A DNA stretch of 64,000 nucleotides from Gammaproteobacteria bacterium (GTDB lineage: Bacteria; Pseudomonadota; Gammaproteobacteria; Acidiferrobacterales; SZUA-150), in the NCBI GenBank assembly GCA_029880545.1, contig JAOUOD010000007.1, forward strand, positions 67,001 to 131,000, written 5' to 3'. How positions within the stretch are numbered: the first letter of the stretch is position 1; each line of letters starts with the position of its first letter. The notes under the pieces were generated by a model that saw nothing but the letters and a program-made list of their open reading frames with translations, did not search any database and was not told where the DNA came from. The translations under genes were made by a program, and so were the position numbers. This document shows, in pieces, positions 41,695-50,183 of this stretch.

Positions 41695-42825
41695 CTACCA
41701 GGTCGGTTCGTTAGTGCGGGAAGCCCGGCCAAAATCACGCAAGCGCACCGGTTGTCGTCTGGCACCCCAGTTTCCCGGTTGGGACTCAAAGACGCCGGGC
41801 AGTGGTGTGCCGCAATATCGGCAGGCACCGTGCTCATCGAGATGCCAGTCAGTCAGCACGTACCAGTCGCGACCGATAACCCTGTTGCCACAATGGTGAC
41901 ACCAGCTGCTGCCGCCTTCCTGGTCGTGAACATTGCCGGTATAGACATGGTGCAGTCCTTCCATCCTGGCGATATTGCGCGCCCTGGTTAACGTGGCAGC
42001 GGGTGTTGCCGGCAGGTTACGCATTTTCCAGTCAGGATGAAACGCGGAAAAATGAACCGGTACATCGGGTCCAAGATGTTCGAGCAGCCATTGACTCATG
42101 CGAGTCAACTCGTCATCGGAGTCATTCTGCCCGGGAATGAGCAATGTTGTGATTTCCAGCCAGGTATCAGCCTGGTGATAAACGTATTCCAGGGTATCAA
42201 GCACCGGTTGCAGGTGAGCGCCGGTCAGACGGAAGTAGAAATCTTCGTTAAATGCCTTGAGGTCGATATTGGCGGCGTCCATGTGATCAAAAAACTCTGT
42301 TCGCGGTTCCGGGCTGATATAGCCTGCAGTTACCGCAACCGAGCGAATGTCATGTTGTTTGCAGGCGCGGGCTACATCCACCGCGTATTCAAGAAAAATA
42401 ACCGGGTCATTGTAGGTATAGGCGACGCTGCGACAGCCCAGGGATTTTGCTGCGCGGGCAATGGTTTCGGGAGACGCCTGGTCGGCAAGAGTATCCATTT
42501 CGCGGGACTTGCTGATGTCCCAGTTCTGGCAAAATTTACAAGCGAGATTGCAACCGGCTGTACCAAAGGACAATACCGGTGTTCCCGGCAGGAAATGGTT
42601 CAAAGGTTTTTTTTCTATGGGATCAATGCAGAACCCGCTGGAGCGACCGTAGGTGGTCAGCACCACGGCACCATGCTGATTCTCGCGCACGTAGCACAAT
42701 CCTTGTTGCCCTTCCCGGAGCTTGCACTCGCGGGGACACAAGTCGCATTGAACCCGGCTGTCATCCAGTCGATGCCAGTACCGTGTCGGATGCGTGCCCG
42801 GGTTCAGGATTTCGTGGCTGCACAT
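41695..42825 (-). CDS. amrS: AmmeMemoRadiSam system radical SAM enzyme
   Basis: 376 residues. The radical-SAM cluster motif is CNLACKFC (Cys 92, 96, 99; CX3CX2C). Before it a Cys-rich N-terminus reads CDLCPRECKLREGQQGLCYV. C-terminal extra cysteines (WCHHCGNRV and CRYCGTPLPG) suggest a second metal site. It matches the radical SAM member of the three-gene AmmeMemoRadiSam set, whose reaction is unknown. amrB and amrA are divergent 170 bases away. nrdJ is directly downstream. GGAGGCGCCT precedes the ATG. Confidence 0.93.
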   Translation of the reverse strand: MCSHEILNPGTHPTRYWHRLDDSRVQCDLCPRECKLREGQQGLCYVRENQHGAVVLTTYGRSSGFCIDPIEKKPLNHFLPGTPVLSFGTAGCNLACKFCQNWDISKSREMDTLADQASPETIARAAKSLGCRSVAYTYNDPVIFLEYAVDVARACKQHDIRSVAVTAGYISPEPRTEFFDHMDAANIDLKAFNEDFYFRLTGAHLQPVLDTLEYVYHQADTWLEITTLLIPGQNDSDDELTRMSQWLLEHLGPDVPVHFSAFHPDWKMRNLPATPAATLTRARNIARMEGLHHVYTGNVHDQEGGSSWCHHCGNRVIGRDWYVLTDWHLDEHGACRYCGTPLPGVFESQPGNWGARRQPVRLRDFGRASRTNEPTW

Positions 42826-42998
42826 TAGGCGCCTCCTGGTGGCGTGTTGCCGGTCACGGCAGTTTCATCATACTCCTTTAACGGGTGCGGTGTCCGGGAA
42901 TTCGGGATTTGGCATGCCATGCCGGCAAAACAAGTCTTGAATAATGCCCTGGAAGGGCGCATGGTTTAGGTATTGTTAAACAACACCGGGTGATTACC

Positions 42999-43793
42999 AT
43001 GGCAACGGTACGGGAGCCCGCGGTGGCCGGCCTGTTTTACCCGGCTGACGCTGAACAATTACAGCATGAACTTGCTGACCTGCTGGCGCTGGCGAACGAG
43101 CAGGCCGACTTCGCGCATCCACCCAAGGCCATAATCGCGCCTCATGCGGGCTACATTTATTCCGGCCCGGTAGCGGCATCGGCCTATTCACGCCTGGCGC
43201 CCGTCGCCGACCGAATTACCCGCGTAATCCTGCTGGGTCCGGCGCACCGGGTTCCGGTCAGCGGGCTGGCACTGTCGTCAGCGGCGGCATTTTCAACACC
43301 GCTGGGTACCGTCAAGGTTGATCGCCAGGCACAGCAGAGCATAGGCGACCTGCCCTGGGTCAGGGTGATGGATGCGGCTCACAATCAGGAGCACAGTCTC
43401 GAAGTACACCTGCCTTTCCTGCAAATGGTTCTGAAAGACTTCAGCGTCGTACCCATCGTGGTCGGTGAAGCGATACCGGAACAGGTGGCGGAGGTACTGG
43501 ACAGGCTTTGGGGAGGCGACGAAACGCTGATCGTTATCAGTTCTGACCTGAGCCATTACCAGGACTACATGACCGCCCGGCAAATGGATGCACGCACCAG
43601 TCGCGCCATTGAGCTAATGGAGTACGAACAATTACACTTCGATGATGCTTGCGGTCGCGGACCGGTGTCGGGCCTGTTGCTGCTGGCACGGCAAAAACAC
43701 ATGACCATTGAAACGGTCGATTTGCGCAATTCCGGCGACACCGCCGGATCCCGTGACCGGGTGGTTGGATATGGAGCCTATATCTGTCACTGA
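42999..43793 (+). CDS. amrB: AmmeMemoRadiSam system protein B (Memo-like)
   Basis: 264 residues. It is a Memo-family protein with the extradiol-dioxygenase-like fold. Visible signatures are REPAVAGLFYPADAEQL, IAPHAGYIYSGPVAA, LLGPAHRVPV, HNQEHSLEVHLPFLQ and SSDLSHYQDY, giving the metal-site His residues. GTG 42990 is also possible; ATG 42999 fits the family start. It overlaps amrA by 23 bases, so the two are coupled. Confidence 0.93.
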   Translation: MATVREPAVAGLFYPADAEQLQHELADLLALANEQADFAHPPKAIIAPHAGYIYSGPVAASAYSRLAPVADRITRVILLGPAHRVPVSGLALSSAAAFSTPLGTVKVDRQAQQSIGDLPWVRVMDAAHNQEHSLEVHLPFLQMVLKDFSVVPIVVGEAIPEQVAEVLDRLWGGDETLIVISSDLSHYQDYMTARQMDARTSRAIELMEYEQLHFDDACGRGPVSGLLLLARQKHMTIETVDLRNSGDTAGSRDRVVGYGAYICH

Positions 43794-44367
43794 TAGCGCG
43801 AGCCGGTTTCCAGTCGCAGAAAGACGGTTGATGCTCGGCATCGCCCGGGACGTGATTGTTGCCGGTACCGGGCAGCGCCAGGCTTGCGTGGATCGGGACA
43901 ACCTTGCCGGTCCGATCAACGAGCAGGGAGCCTGTTTTGTTACCCTGCGCAAGCACCGGCAGTTGCGCGGCTGCATCGGCTCGCTGGAAGCGCGACGCCC
44001 GCTGATTGATGACCTCGTCGAAAACGCCTACGCTGCCGCGTTTCGTGATCCACGATTCCCACCGGTAGATGACGATGAAATCGCTTATGTTCATATCCAT
44101 ATCTCGGTATTATCGCCGGCCGTACCCATGCAGTTTGAATCCGAGCCTGAATTGCTGTCGCTTATTCGACCGGGCATCGATGGCCTGATCCTGGAAGCCG
44201 GGCATCATCGCGGAACTTTCCTGCCCTCGGTGTGGGAACAGGTAGCCGATGCGCGGGAGTTCCTCGCCCATCTCAAGCTCAAGGCCGGGTTACCGGCGCA
44301 GTACTGGTCTGATGCTGTACGGGTGTCGCGATACACCACTGAATCTTTTGGCGAGCATGATCAATGA
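43771..44367 (+). CDS. amrA: AmmeMemoRadiSam system protein A (AMMECR1-like)
   Basis: About 198 residues. AMMECR1-domain protein: GACFVTLRKHRQLRGCIGSL is the signature, then AAFRDPRFPPV and the ending GTFLPSVWEQV. The function is unknown. The proposed ATG lies inside the end of amrB. The gene ends overlapping the ycgN start (ATGA). Confidence 0.92.
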   Translation: MEPISVTDSASRFPVAERRLMLGIARDVIVAGTGQRQACVDRDNLAGPINEQGACFVTLRKHRQLRGCIGSLEARRPLIDDLVENAYAAAFRDPRFPPVDDDEIAYVHIHISVLSPAVPMQFESEPELLSLIRPGIDGLILEAGHHRGTFLPSVWEQVADAREFLAHLKLKAGLPAQYWSDAVRVSRYTTESFGEHDQ

Positions 44368-44819
44368 AACCGGAAAAGTTCTGGGAACAAAAGCTCCTGC
44401 ACGAGATGAACGAAAAGGAATGGGAGTCGTTATGCGACGGCTGCGCCATTTGTTGCGTGCAGAAGATTGAAGATGAAGATACCAGTGAAATCTTTTATAC
44501 CAATGTTGTCTGCGAATTACTGGATTCGGAATCATGCCAGTGCACCGATTACCCGAACCGAAGCAAGCGCGTACCCACCTGTGTCAAGGTGACACTGGAT
44601 AATGTCGCTGACCTGCACTGGATGCCACACAGTTGTGCCTACCGGTTGTTGGCCGAAGGCAAGCCGTTGCCGGACTGGCATCCTCTGATAAGCCAGTCAC
44701 GTGACTCGGCACACCATGCCGGCATGTCGGTACGTGGTCGTGTTATCAGTGAAGCCCATGTGCACCCGGATGAAATTGCCGAGTTCGTGGTGGACTGGTG
44801 GGATGCGGAGGAATCCTAG
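44364..44819 (+). CDS. ycgN: YcgN family cysteine-cluster protein (UPF0260)
   Basis: 151 residues. It begins KPEKFWEQKLLHEMNEKEWE and has CDGCAICCVQKIED, then CQCTDYPNRSKRVPTCVKV, the YcgN/YkgJ cysteine cluster likely to bind zinc or iron. The function is not established. It starts at an ATGA overlap with amrA and ends overlapping the stop of the convergent sugar dehydrogenase by a few bases. Confidence 0.92.
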   Translation: MKPEKFWEQKLLHEMNEKEWESLCDGCAICCVQKIEDEDTSEIFYTNVVCELLDSESCQCTDYPNRSKRVPTCVKVTLDNVADLHWMPHSCAYRLLAEGKPLPDWHPLISQSRDSAHHAGMSVRGRVISEAHVHPDEIAEFVVDWWDAEES

Positions 44820-46030
44820 CGCGCAACAATCCTGAATACACGTCCGCTCTGGTACGAGGCGACATAAAGCTCACCGTCTTCATCCTCGCCAAAGCTGCTG
44901 ATCAGCAGGCCGTCATCGTCAAAAAAATCAATCACCAGTTTCAGCAATGACTGCGGATCAAACAGGGTTTTGTGGACAATAACCTTCCCGTCCTTGTAGC
45001 GCAATGCCCAGATGCCCTGGCTGACAAAATCACCGTAGACATAACTGCCGCACAGTGACGGGATATTCTTGCCGCGATACACATGGCCGCCGGTAATGGA
45101 TCGACCGACATTATGACGATAACTGTATATGGGCAGGCTTAACCCTTTTTTGTTGCAGTCCGGGTTGATGTCGGGTGTGCATTGCGGGCCTTCCATGATG
45201 CGCCAGCCGTAGTTTTTGCCTTTTTCGATAATGTTGATTTCTTCCACTTCGTCCTGGCCGACATCGGCGGCATAGAGTTCACCGCTGTGGCGATCGAAGG
45301 AAAAGCGCCACGGGTTACGCAAGCCATAGGCCCAGATCTCCGGGCGTGCGCCGGTTTTGCCAACAAAGGGATTGTCCGTCGGTATGGCATAGGCTGTGTT
45401 TTTGTCTTGCTTGTCCACGTCTATGCGCAGCATGGCGCCGAGCAGGGTGCCGAGGTTCTGGCCATTACCGGGCGGATCGTTGGCAGAACCACCATCACCC
45501 ATGCCGATATACAGGTAACCATCATGACCAAACGCCAGCTGCCCGCCGTTATGATTGCTGTAAGGTTGCTTGATTCTCAGCAGTACGCGCTCGGAAGTGT
45601 AATCAACAGTCCCGGTCTTGTTGAGATGAAATTCGGAAACAATGGTGTAAAGCCCCTTGTCCCGAACGGTGTAGTTCACATAAAAGCGGCCGTTGCTCCT
45701 GAACCGGGGATGAAAAGCGACACTGAGCAGGCCGCGCTCACCGCCACTACTGACCTTGTCGCGGATATCGAGGAAAGCTGTTGCGCCCGGCTTGTTGCCG
45801 GATAGTGCGAGAATGCGTCCCGCCTGTTCAACAATGAACAGGCGTTTGCTGCCATCACCGGCATGAGTGATGTGCACGGGACTGTCCAGGTTGCGCGCCA
45901 CTTCGGTCAGTCGAATGTCCGGAATGCGTGTGCCGGTCTCCTTGCATGCAGATGGATGACCGGCAAAAGCCGCGACCGGGCTGACAAGGAGAGCCCAGTA
46001 GCAGACAACACATGCTGCCAGGCGGTTCAT
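44816..46030 (-). CDS. PQQ-dependent aldose sugar dehydrogenase-like protein
   Basis: 404 residues. It has a signal peptide (CVVCYWALLVSPVAAFAG). The beta-propeller resembles soluble glucose/sorbosone dehydrogenases: NLDSPVHITHAGDGSKRLF, ERGLLSVAFHPRF, NHNGGQLAFGHDGYLYIGMGDGG and WAYGLRNPWRFSFD. These would oxidise aldoses in the periplasm with PQQ or act in unknown roles. No PQQ synthesis genes are here. Its stop region overlaps that of ycgN tail to tail. Confidence 0.9.
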   Translation of the reverse strand: MNRLAACVVCYWALLVSPVAAFAGHPSACKETGTRIPDIRLTEVARNLDSPVHITHAGDGSKRLFIVEQAGRILALSGNKPGATAFLDIRDKVSSGGERGLLSVAFHPRFRSNGRFYVNYTVRDKGLYTIVSEFHLNKTGTVDYTSERVLLRIKQPYSNHNGGQLAFGHDGYLYIGMGDGGSANDPPGNGQNLGTLLGAMLRIDVDKQDKNTAYAIPTDNPFVGKTGARPEIWAYGLRNPWRFSFDRHSGELYAADVGQDEVEEINIIEKGKNYGWRIMEGPQCTPDINPDCNKKGLSLPIYSYRHNVGRSITGGHVYRGKNIPSLCGSYVYGDFVSQGIWALRYKDGKVIVHKTLFDPQSLLKLVIDFFDDDGLLISSFGEDEDGELYVASYQSGRVFRIVAR

Positions 46031-46054
46031 CGCGTACCCCTGTGATTGAACTGC

Positions 46055-47176
46055 TTATTCGATTTCCGCATTGCGCAGCCTCTCTGCAGCCTGTTCCGGT
46101 GCTACCGTGTTTACAAACAGGCCTGACCCCAGTTCAAAGCCTGTGGGGATGCTGGTACGCGGACAGATTTCCAGGTGCCAGTGGTACGAGGCATGGCAGT
46201 CTTCACAATGGGTGTCATGAGGCAATGAGTGCAGGAAGTAGTTGTATTGCACGCCACCGAGCACGGCGTCAAGTCGTGCCATGGTGCGTTTCATGACTGC
46301 TGCCAGGTCGGCAAAATCGTCATCATTGATATGCAGGAAGTCGGCCTGGTGCTGAAGCGGCAGAATATGCACTTCCCATTCATAGCGGCTGGCAAACGGC
46401 TTGATGGCAATAAACTTCTTGCCGCGCTCGATAACGTACTGGCCGACATTGATCTTGCGATGCACTTCGCCGGATTCCTTTGCGTAGATGGTTGCCTCGA
46501 AAGTCAGTGCCTCATCGATAAGGGTGCAGAAAATGCATTGCTGCTGCTTGTCGTAGAACTTCCGGCTGTTATCCACTTCGGCCTGCACGTTATCAGGAAT
46601 CACCGGCATGGCAATGATCTGGCTGTGCGTGTGGGCAATGCTGGCGCCAGCGGCTGGTCCAAAATTCTTGAAGGCCAGTACGTAGCGCAACCGGCTGTTG
46701 GAATTGTATAGCTGCTGGATGCGATCCCGGTACGCGCCAAACAACATGGCCAGGTGCGGCTCGGCCATTTCATGAATGGCAATGCCGTGGGCACTGTTGT
46801 CGATTATGACTTCATGGCGGCCATAGCCATCGATGGTTTGTTGCAGGCCGAAGCTGAGATTGGGCTGGCTGCGGTCATCACCCAGTACCGGGTACAGGTT
46901 TTCGACGATACGAATCTGCCAGCTGTCGCCGTCGGCGCCGTAACGGGCAATTTCCGGCGGCGTCAGGCTTTCGTTGCCGGTGCAGAACGGGCAGGTGTCC
47001 ACGTGTTGGCGCGTGTCCCGTGGCGCCGGGTCCTCGGCTTTTTTCGGGCGCATGCTGCGGGCCGTGGCCACCAGCACCGACTCGCTGGGCACGATGGGAT
47101 TAATCCGAATTTCGCGGATGCCGGATTCGGGCGTTGGCGGTGAATCTGGTGATGAGTTTGGCGATGATTTGGACAT
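46055..47176 (-). CDS. galT: Galactose-1-phosphate uridylyltransferase-type protein
   Basis: 373 residues. HIT-superfamily GalT fold: CPFCTGNE (zinc), RIVENLYPVL, GRHEVIIDN, and the catalytic AHTHSQIIAMP (HxHxQ; His nucleophile). It transfers UMP between hexose phosphates, or acts on related nucleotide sugars. ATG 47176 with GGAGA upstream is preferred; the frame is open for 23 more codons. It is 24 bases upstream of the sugar dehydrogenase start, so they may be one operon. Confidence 0.88.
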   Translation of the reverse strand: MSKSSPNSSPDSPPTPESGIREIRINPIVPSESVLVATARSMRPKKAEDPAPRDTRQHVDTCPFCTGNESLTPPEIARYGADGDSWQIRIVENLYPVLGDDRSQPNLSFGLQQTIDGYGRHEVIIDNSAHGIAIHEMAEPHLAMLFGAYRDRIQQLYNSNSRLRYVLAFKNFGPAAGASIAHTHSQIIAMPVIPDNVQAEVDNSRKFYDKQQQCIFCTLIDEALTFEATIYAKESGEVHRKINVGQYVIERGKKFIAIKPFASRYEWEVHILPLQHQADFLHINDDDFADLAAVMKRTMARLDAVLGGVQYNYFLHSLPHDTHCEDCHASYHWHLEICPRTSIPTGFELGSGLFVNTVAPEQAAERLRNAEIE

Positions 47177-47367
47177 GGGCGAGTCTCCACCTTGGTCGAA
47201 CCGGGTCTGGAAGGTGATCGTATCAAGCCTGCGCGCGGATGCCACGAAAATGCGCGGAATCGGCCGGCCAACCTCAATCCATTGACCGGTAAATAAGGCC
47301 GGGCTGCTTGTGTTCGGAAGGGGGGATAAGTACCATGCGGCTTTCCCGTTTAGGATGGTTTTGCATC

Positions 47368-48246
47368 ATGTTCCAAGGCAGTATGGTCGCGCTGGTCACC
47401 CCCATGAACGACGATGGTTCGGTCGACGAGGCAGCGCTGCGCAAGCTGATCGATTTTCACCTGGAAAACGGTACAGACGCCATCGTTTCGGTGGGCACCA
47501 CCGGTGAATCCGCCACCCTCGACATGGACGAGCACTGCCATACCATTAAATTGACCGTGGACCACGTGGCCGGGCGCATCCCGGTTATTGCCGGAACCGG
47601 TGCCAACTCCACCCGCGAAGCCATTGAGCTGACCCGTTGTGCCGCCGATGCTGGTGCTGACGCCTGCCTGTTGGTAACACCTTATTATAACAAGCCGACC
47701 CAGGAAGGCCTGTACCTGCACCACAGGGCCATCGCTGAAGCCGTGGATATCCCGCAGATTCTGTACAATGTGCCAGGCCGTACTGCCTGTGACATGCAGC
47801 CGGCCACTGCCGGGCGCCTGTCTGAAATCCCCAATATTGTCGGCATCAAGGAAGCCACCGGCGATATCAGCCGGGTGGCCGCCATCCTGGGTTGTAGTCG
47901 CGACGGCTTCGAAATCTATTCCGGAGACGATGCTACGGCAATGGACCTGATCCTGGCCGGTGGCCATGGTGTTATTTCAGTGACCGCCAACGTGGCACCG
48001 GCTGCCATGAGCCAGATGTGCAAGGCGGCGTTGGCTGGTGACAGGACCCGCGCGGCTCAAATCAATGATACGCTTATGGGTCTGCACAAGGACCTGTTCC
48101 TGGAAGCCAACCCGATTCCGGTAAAGTGGGCGTTGCACGAAATGGGGTTGATTGGTCTGCATATTCGCCTGCCGTTGACCGTATTGTCTTCACAATTCCA
48201 TGAACCGCTTCGCCAGGCCATGCGCCAGGCAGGCGCGTTAAACTAG
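47368..48246 (+). CDS. dapA: 4-hydroxy-tetrahydrodipicolinate synthase
   Basis: 292 residues, equal to E. coli. It condenses pyruvate and aspartate semialdehyde in lysine and diaminopimelate synthesis. The start MFQGSMVALVTPM, VSVGTTGESATL, YYNKPTQEGLY, ILYNVPGRT and the Schiff-base lysine in GIKEATGD are all present. The frame runs upstream to 47308, but AGGATGG and the family start fix 47368. bamC follows after 20 bases, as in E. coli. Confidence 0.97.
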   Translation: MFQGSMVALVTPMNDDGSVDEAALRKLIDFHLENGTDAIVSVGTTGESATLDMDEHCHTIKLTVDHVAGRIPVIAGTGANSTREAIELTRCAADAGADACLLVTPYYNKPTQEGLYLHHRAIAEAVDIPQILYNVPGRTACDMQPATAGRLSEIPNIVGIKEATGDISRVAAILGCSRDGFEIYSGDDATAMDLILAGGHGVISVTANVAPAAMSQMCKAALAGDRTRAAQINDTLMGLHKDLFLEANPIPVKWALHEMGLIGLHIRLPLTVLSSQFHEPLRQAMRQAGALN

Positions 48247-48266
48247 TTTAAGAGAGAAAGGCCAGC

Positions 48267-49343
48267 ATGTTGGGAAGCCCTAATTGGCGCCGAGGCGCCA
48301 TCGTTATTGTCACAGCCCTCGTGGCCGCCTGTTCCACTACCAGTGAACCTGATTATCATGGCGCTGAAACCCTTCGGCCCCTGGAAGTGCCGCCGGACCT
48401 CAGCGCGGTTTCCGCGGAGGGTGGCTACGATTTGCCGTCCTCGGCCTCAGCCGCGGTCGAGGCCGAAAAAACCGGCAGGGCTGAGCCCATGGTGGGCAAT
48501 ACCGGCAGCGTGCTTCCGGAATCTGGCATTGCCCGGGTAGTTCGTGCCGGTTCACATCGCTGGGCGGTCATCAAGCGCAATCCCGAGTCGATTTGGGTCG
48601 CCATGCGCAGTTTTGTTGGTGGTGTTGGCCTGAGCATTGCCAGGGAGAACCCGGTTACCGGTGTAATGGAAACCGACTGGGCCGAAAGTCGTCCGCTGGT
48701 GCAGGGCAAAACCGGCTTTTTTGGCTCCCTGTTTGGTGGTGGCGCCTCCGGTATTCGCGATCGTTTCCGCCTGCGAATTGAGCGCGGTAGCAAAGGCGAA
48801 ACTGAGCTGTTTATTACCCACTTGGCCATGGAAGAAGTAACTGTAGGGGGCGGCGGTCCTGATGTTGTCGAAACCCGCTGGCAGAATCGCGCATCCGACC
48901 CGGAGCGCGAAGCCGAGATGTTGTACCTGTTTATCCGTTTTCTCGAAGTCGGCACCCTCGACAAGAGCAAGCCGGAAGTGAAGGAAACAGTTGTTGTCGA
49001 AAAGAGCAAGCTCGGTCGCGACAAGGACGGTTACCCGACCATTAAGGTTAGTGGCCCGCTGGACAGTGCCTGGCGCAAGCTGGGTATTGCCCTGGATCGC
49101 GCCGGCCTGCTGGTGCAGGATCGCAACCCGGACAAGTACGTGTATTTCGTGCAAACCACGGAAACCGAGACCAGCGGCATATTCTCCCGTACCACAAAGA
49201 CTGTTGCTGCCTATTACCAGGTGCAACTGGTGATGTCCGGCAACGACGGCTATGTCGTGCTTCGTGATGCCGAGGGTGAGCGAGTCAATACACAGGAAGG
49301 CGAGACGCTGTTAAGGCGTGTCGACCAACAACTCAAAAACTGA
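48267..49343 (+). CDS. bamC: Outer-membrane assembly lipoprotein BamC
   Basis: 358 residues. The lipoprotein signal ends in LVAAC (Cys 22). The unstructured BamD-binding stretch after it (RPLEVPPDLSA) is typical, followed by two helix-grip domains. BamC is a part of the BAM complex that inserts barrel proteins. It follows dapA and precedes an MBL hydrolase. Confidence 0.92.
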   Translation: MLGSPNWRRGAIVIVTALVAACSTTSEPDYHGAETLRPLEVPPDLSAVSAEGGYDLPSSASAAVEAEKTGRAEPMVGNTGSVLPESGIARVVRAGSHRWAVIKRNPESIWVAMRSFVGGVGLSIARENPVTGVMETDWAESRPLVQGKTGFFGSLFGGGASGIRDRFRLRIERGSKGETELFITHLAMEEVTVGGGGPDVVETRWQNRASDPEREAEMLYLFIRFLEVGTLDKSKPEVKETVVVEKSKLGRDKDGYPTIKVSGPLDSAWRKLGIALDRAGLLVQDRNPDKYVYFVQTTETETSGIFSRTTKTVAAYYQVQLVMSGNDGYVVLRDAEGERVNTQEGETLLRRVDQQLKN

Positions 49344-49363
49344 TTTGTAGCGAGGGTCGCCCG

Positions 49364-50152
49364 TTGACGTCGACCATGCGCTTTGCCTACCTGGGGAGTG
49401 GCAGCAAGGGTAACGCCGCTGTCATCCAGGTAGGTCAGACCCGCTTGTTGCTCGATTGCGGATTTTCCGCCAGGGAAACCGAAACCAGGCTGGCACGCCT
49501 GGCACTGACCGGGGACCAGCTTGACGGTATCATAGTCACCCATGAACACAGCGACCATATACAGGGCGTCGGCGTGGTGGCAAGAAAATGGAATTTACCC
49601 GTCTGGCTTACTGATGGTACCCATCGGGTCAGTCATTCCCAGTTAGGCGGGATTCCGGAGATAAACATTATCAATCCGCACGAGACATTCTCCATAGGCG
49701 ATATTGAGGTGGAGCCGTACCCGGTTCCCCATGATGCCCGCGAACCGGTGCAATATGTCTTTGGAGATGGTGTGCGTCGTCTCGGTATTCTTACCGATGC
49801 CGGTTGCGTGACGGCACACATGCTACAGGTCCTGGATAACTGCGATTCGCTGGTTGTTGAATGCAATCACGACCGGAATATGCTGACACGCGGTGATTAT
49901 CCGCCTGCATTAAAGGCCAGGGTTGCCGGGGAATATGGTCACCTGGATAACGAGGCAGCCGCAGAACTGGTGCGCGCCATCAAAACCGATGATTTACAGC
50001 ACCTGGTAATGGCGCACCTCAGCGAAAAGAATAACCTGGAATCACTGGCGCGCCTGGCGCTTGTCGAGGCCATGGGTTGTGACAGTGACTGGGTGCAGCT
50101 GGCATCCCAGGATGAAGGACTGGACTGGTGTGAAATCAGCCAGGGTGTATGA
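49364..50152 (+). CDS. MBL-fold hydrolase (YycJ/WalJ-like)
   Basis: 262 residues. Metallo-beta-lactamase fold with THEHSDHIQGV (metal site), LGSGSKGNAAV and GILTDAGCVTAHM, VECNHDRNML. Relatives are exonuclease-like hydrolases of unclear role. TTG 49364 has GAGGG at a good distance; ATG 49376 gives the family N-terminus MRFAYLGSGSKGN and may be the real start. Between bamC and purL. Confidence 0.88.
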   Translation: MTSTMRFAYLGSGSKGNAAVIQVGQTRLLLDCGFSARETETRLARLALTGDQLDGIIVTHEHSDHIQGVGVVARKWNLPVWLTDGTHRVSHSQLGGIPEINIINPHETFSIGDIEVEPYPVPHDAREPVQYVFGDGVRRLGILTDAGCVTAHMLQVLDNCDSLVVECNHDRNMLTRGDYPPALKARVAGEYGHLDNEAAAELVRAIKTDDLQHLVMAHLSEKNNLESLARLALVEAMGCDSDWVQLASQDEGLDWCEISQGV

Positions 50153-50183
50153 CACGCGTTGTCAGTGATTTGGGGTCAGATAA

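Noticed and set aside
42826-42998. Cobalamin riboswitch ahead of amrS-nrdJ
   Set aside because: A B12-dependent reductase made this worth checking, but the region is short and lacks a convincing B12 box or the conserved GCCACTG-type core.
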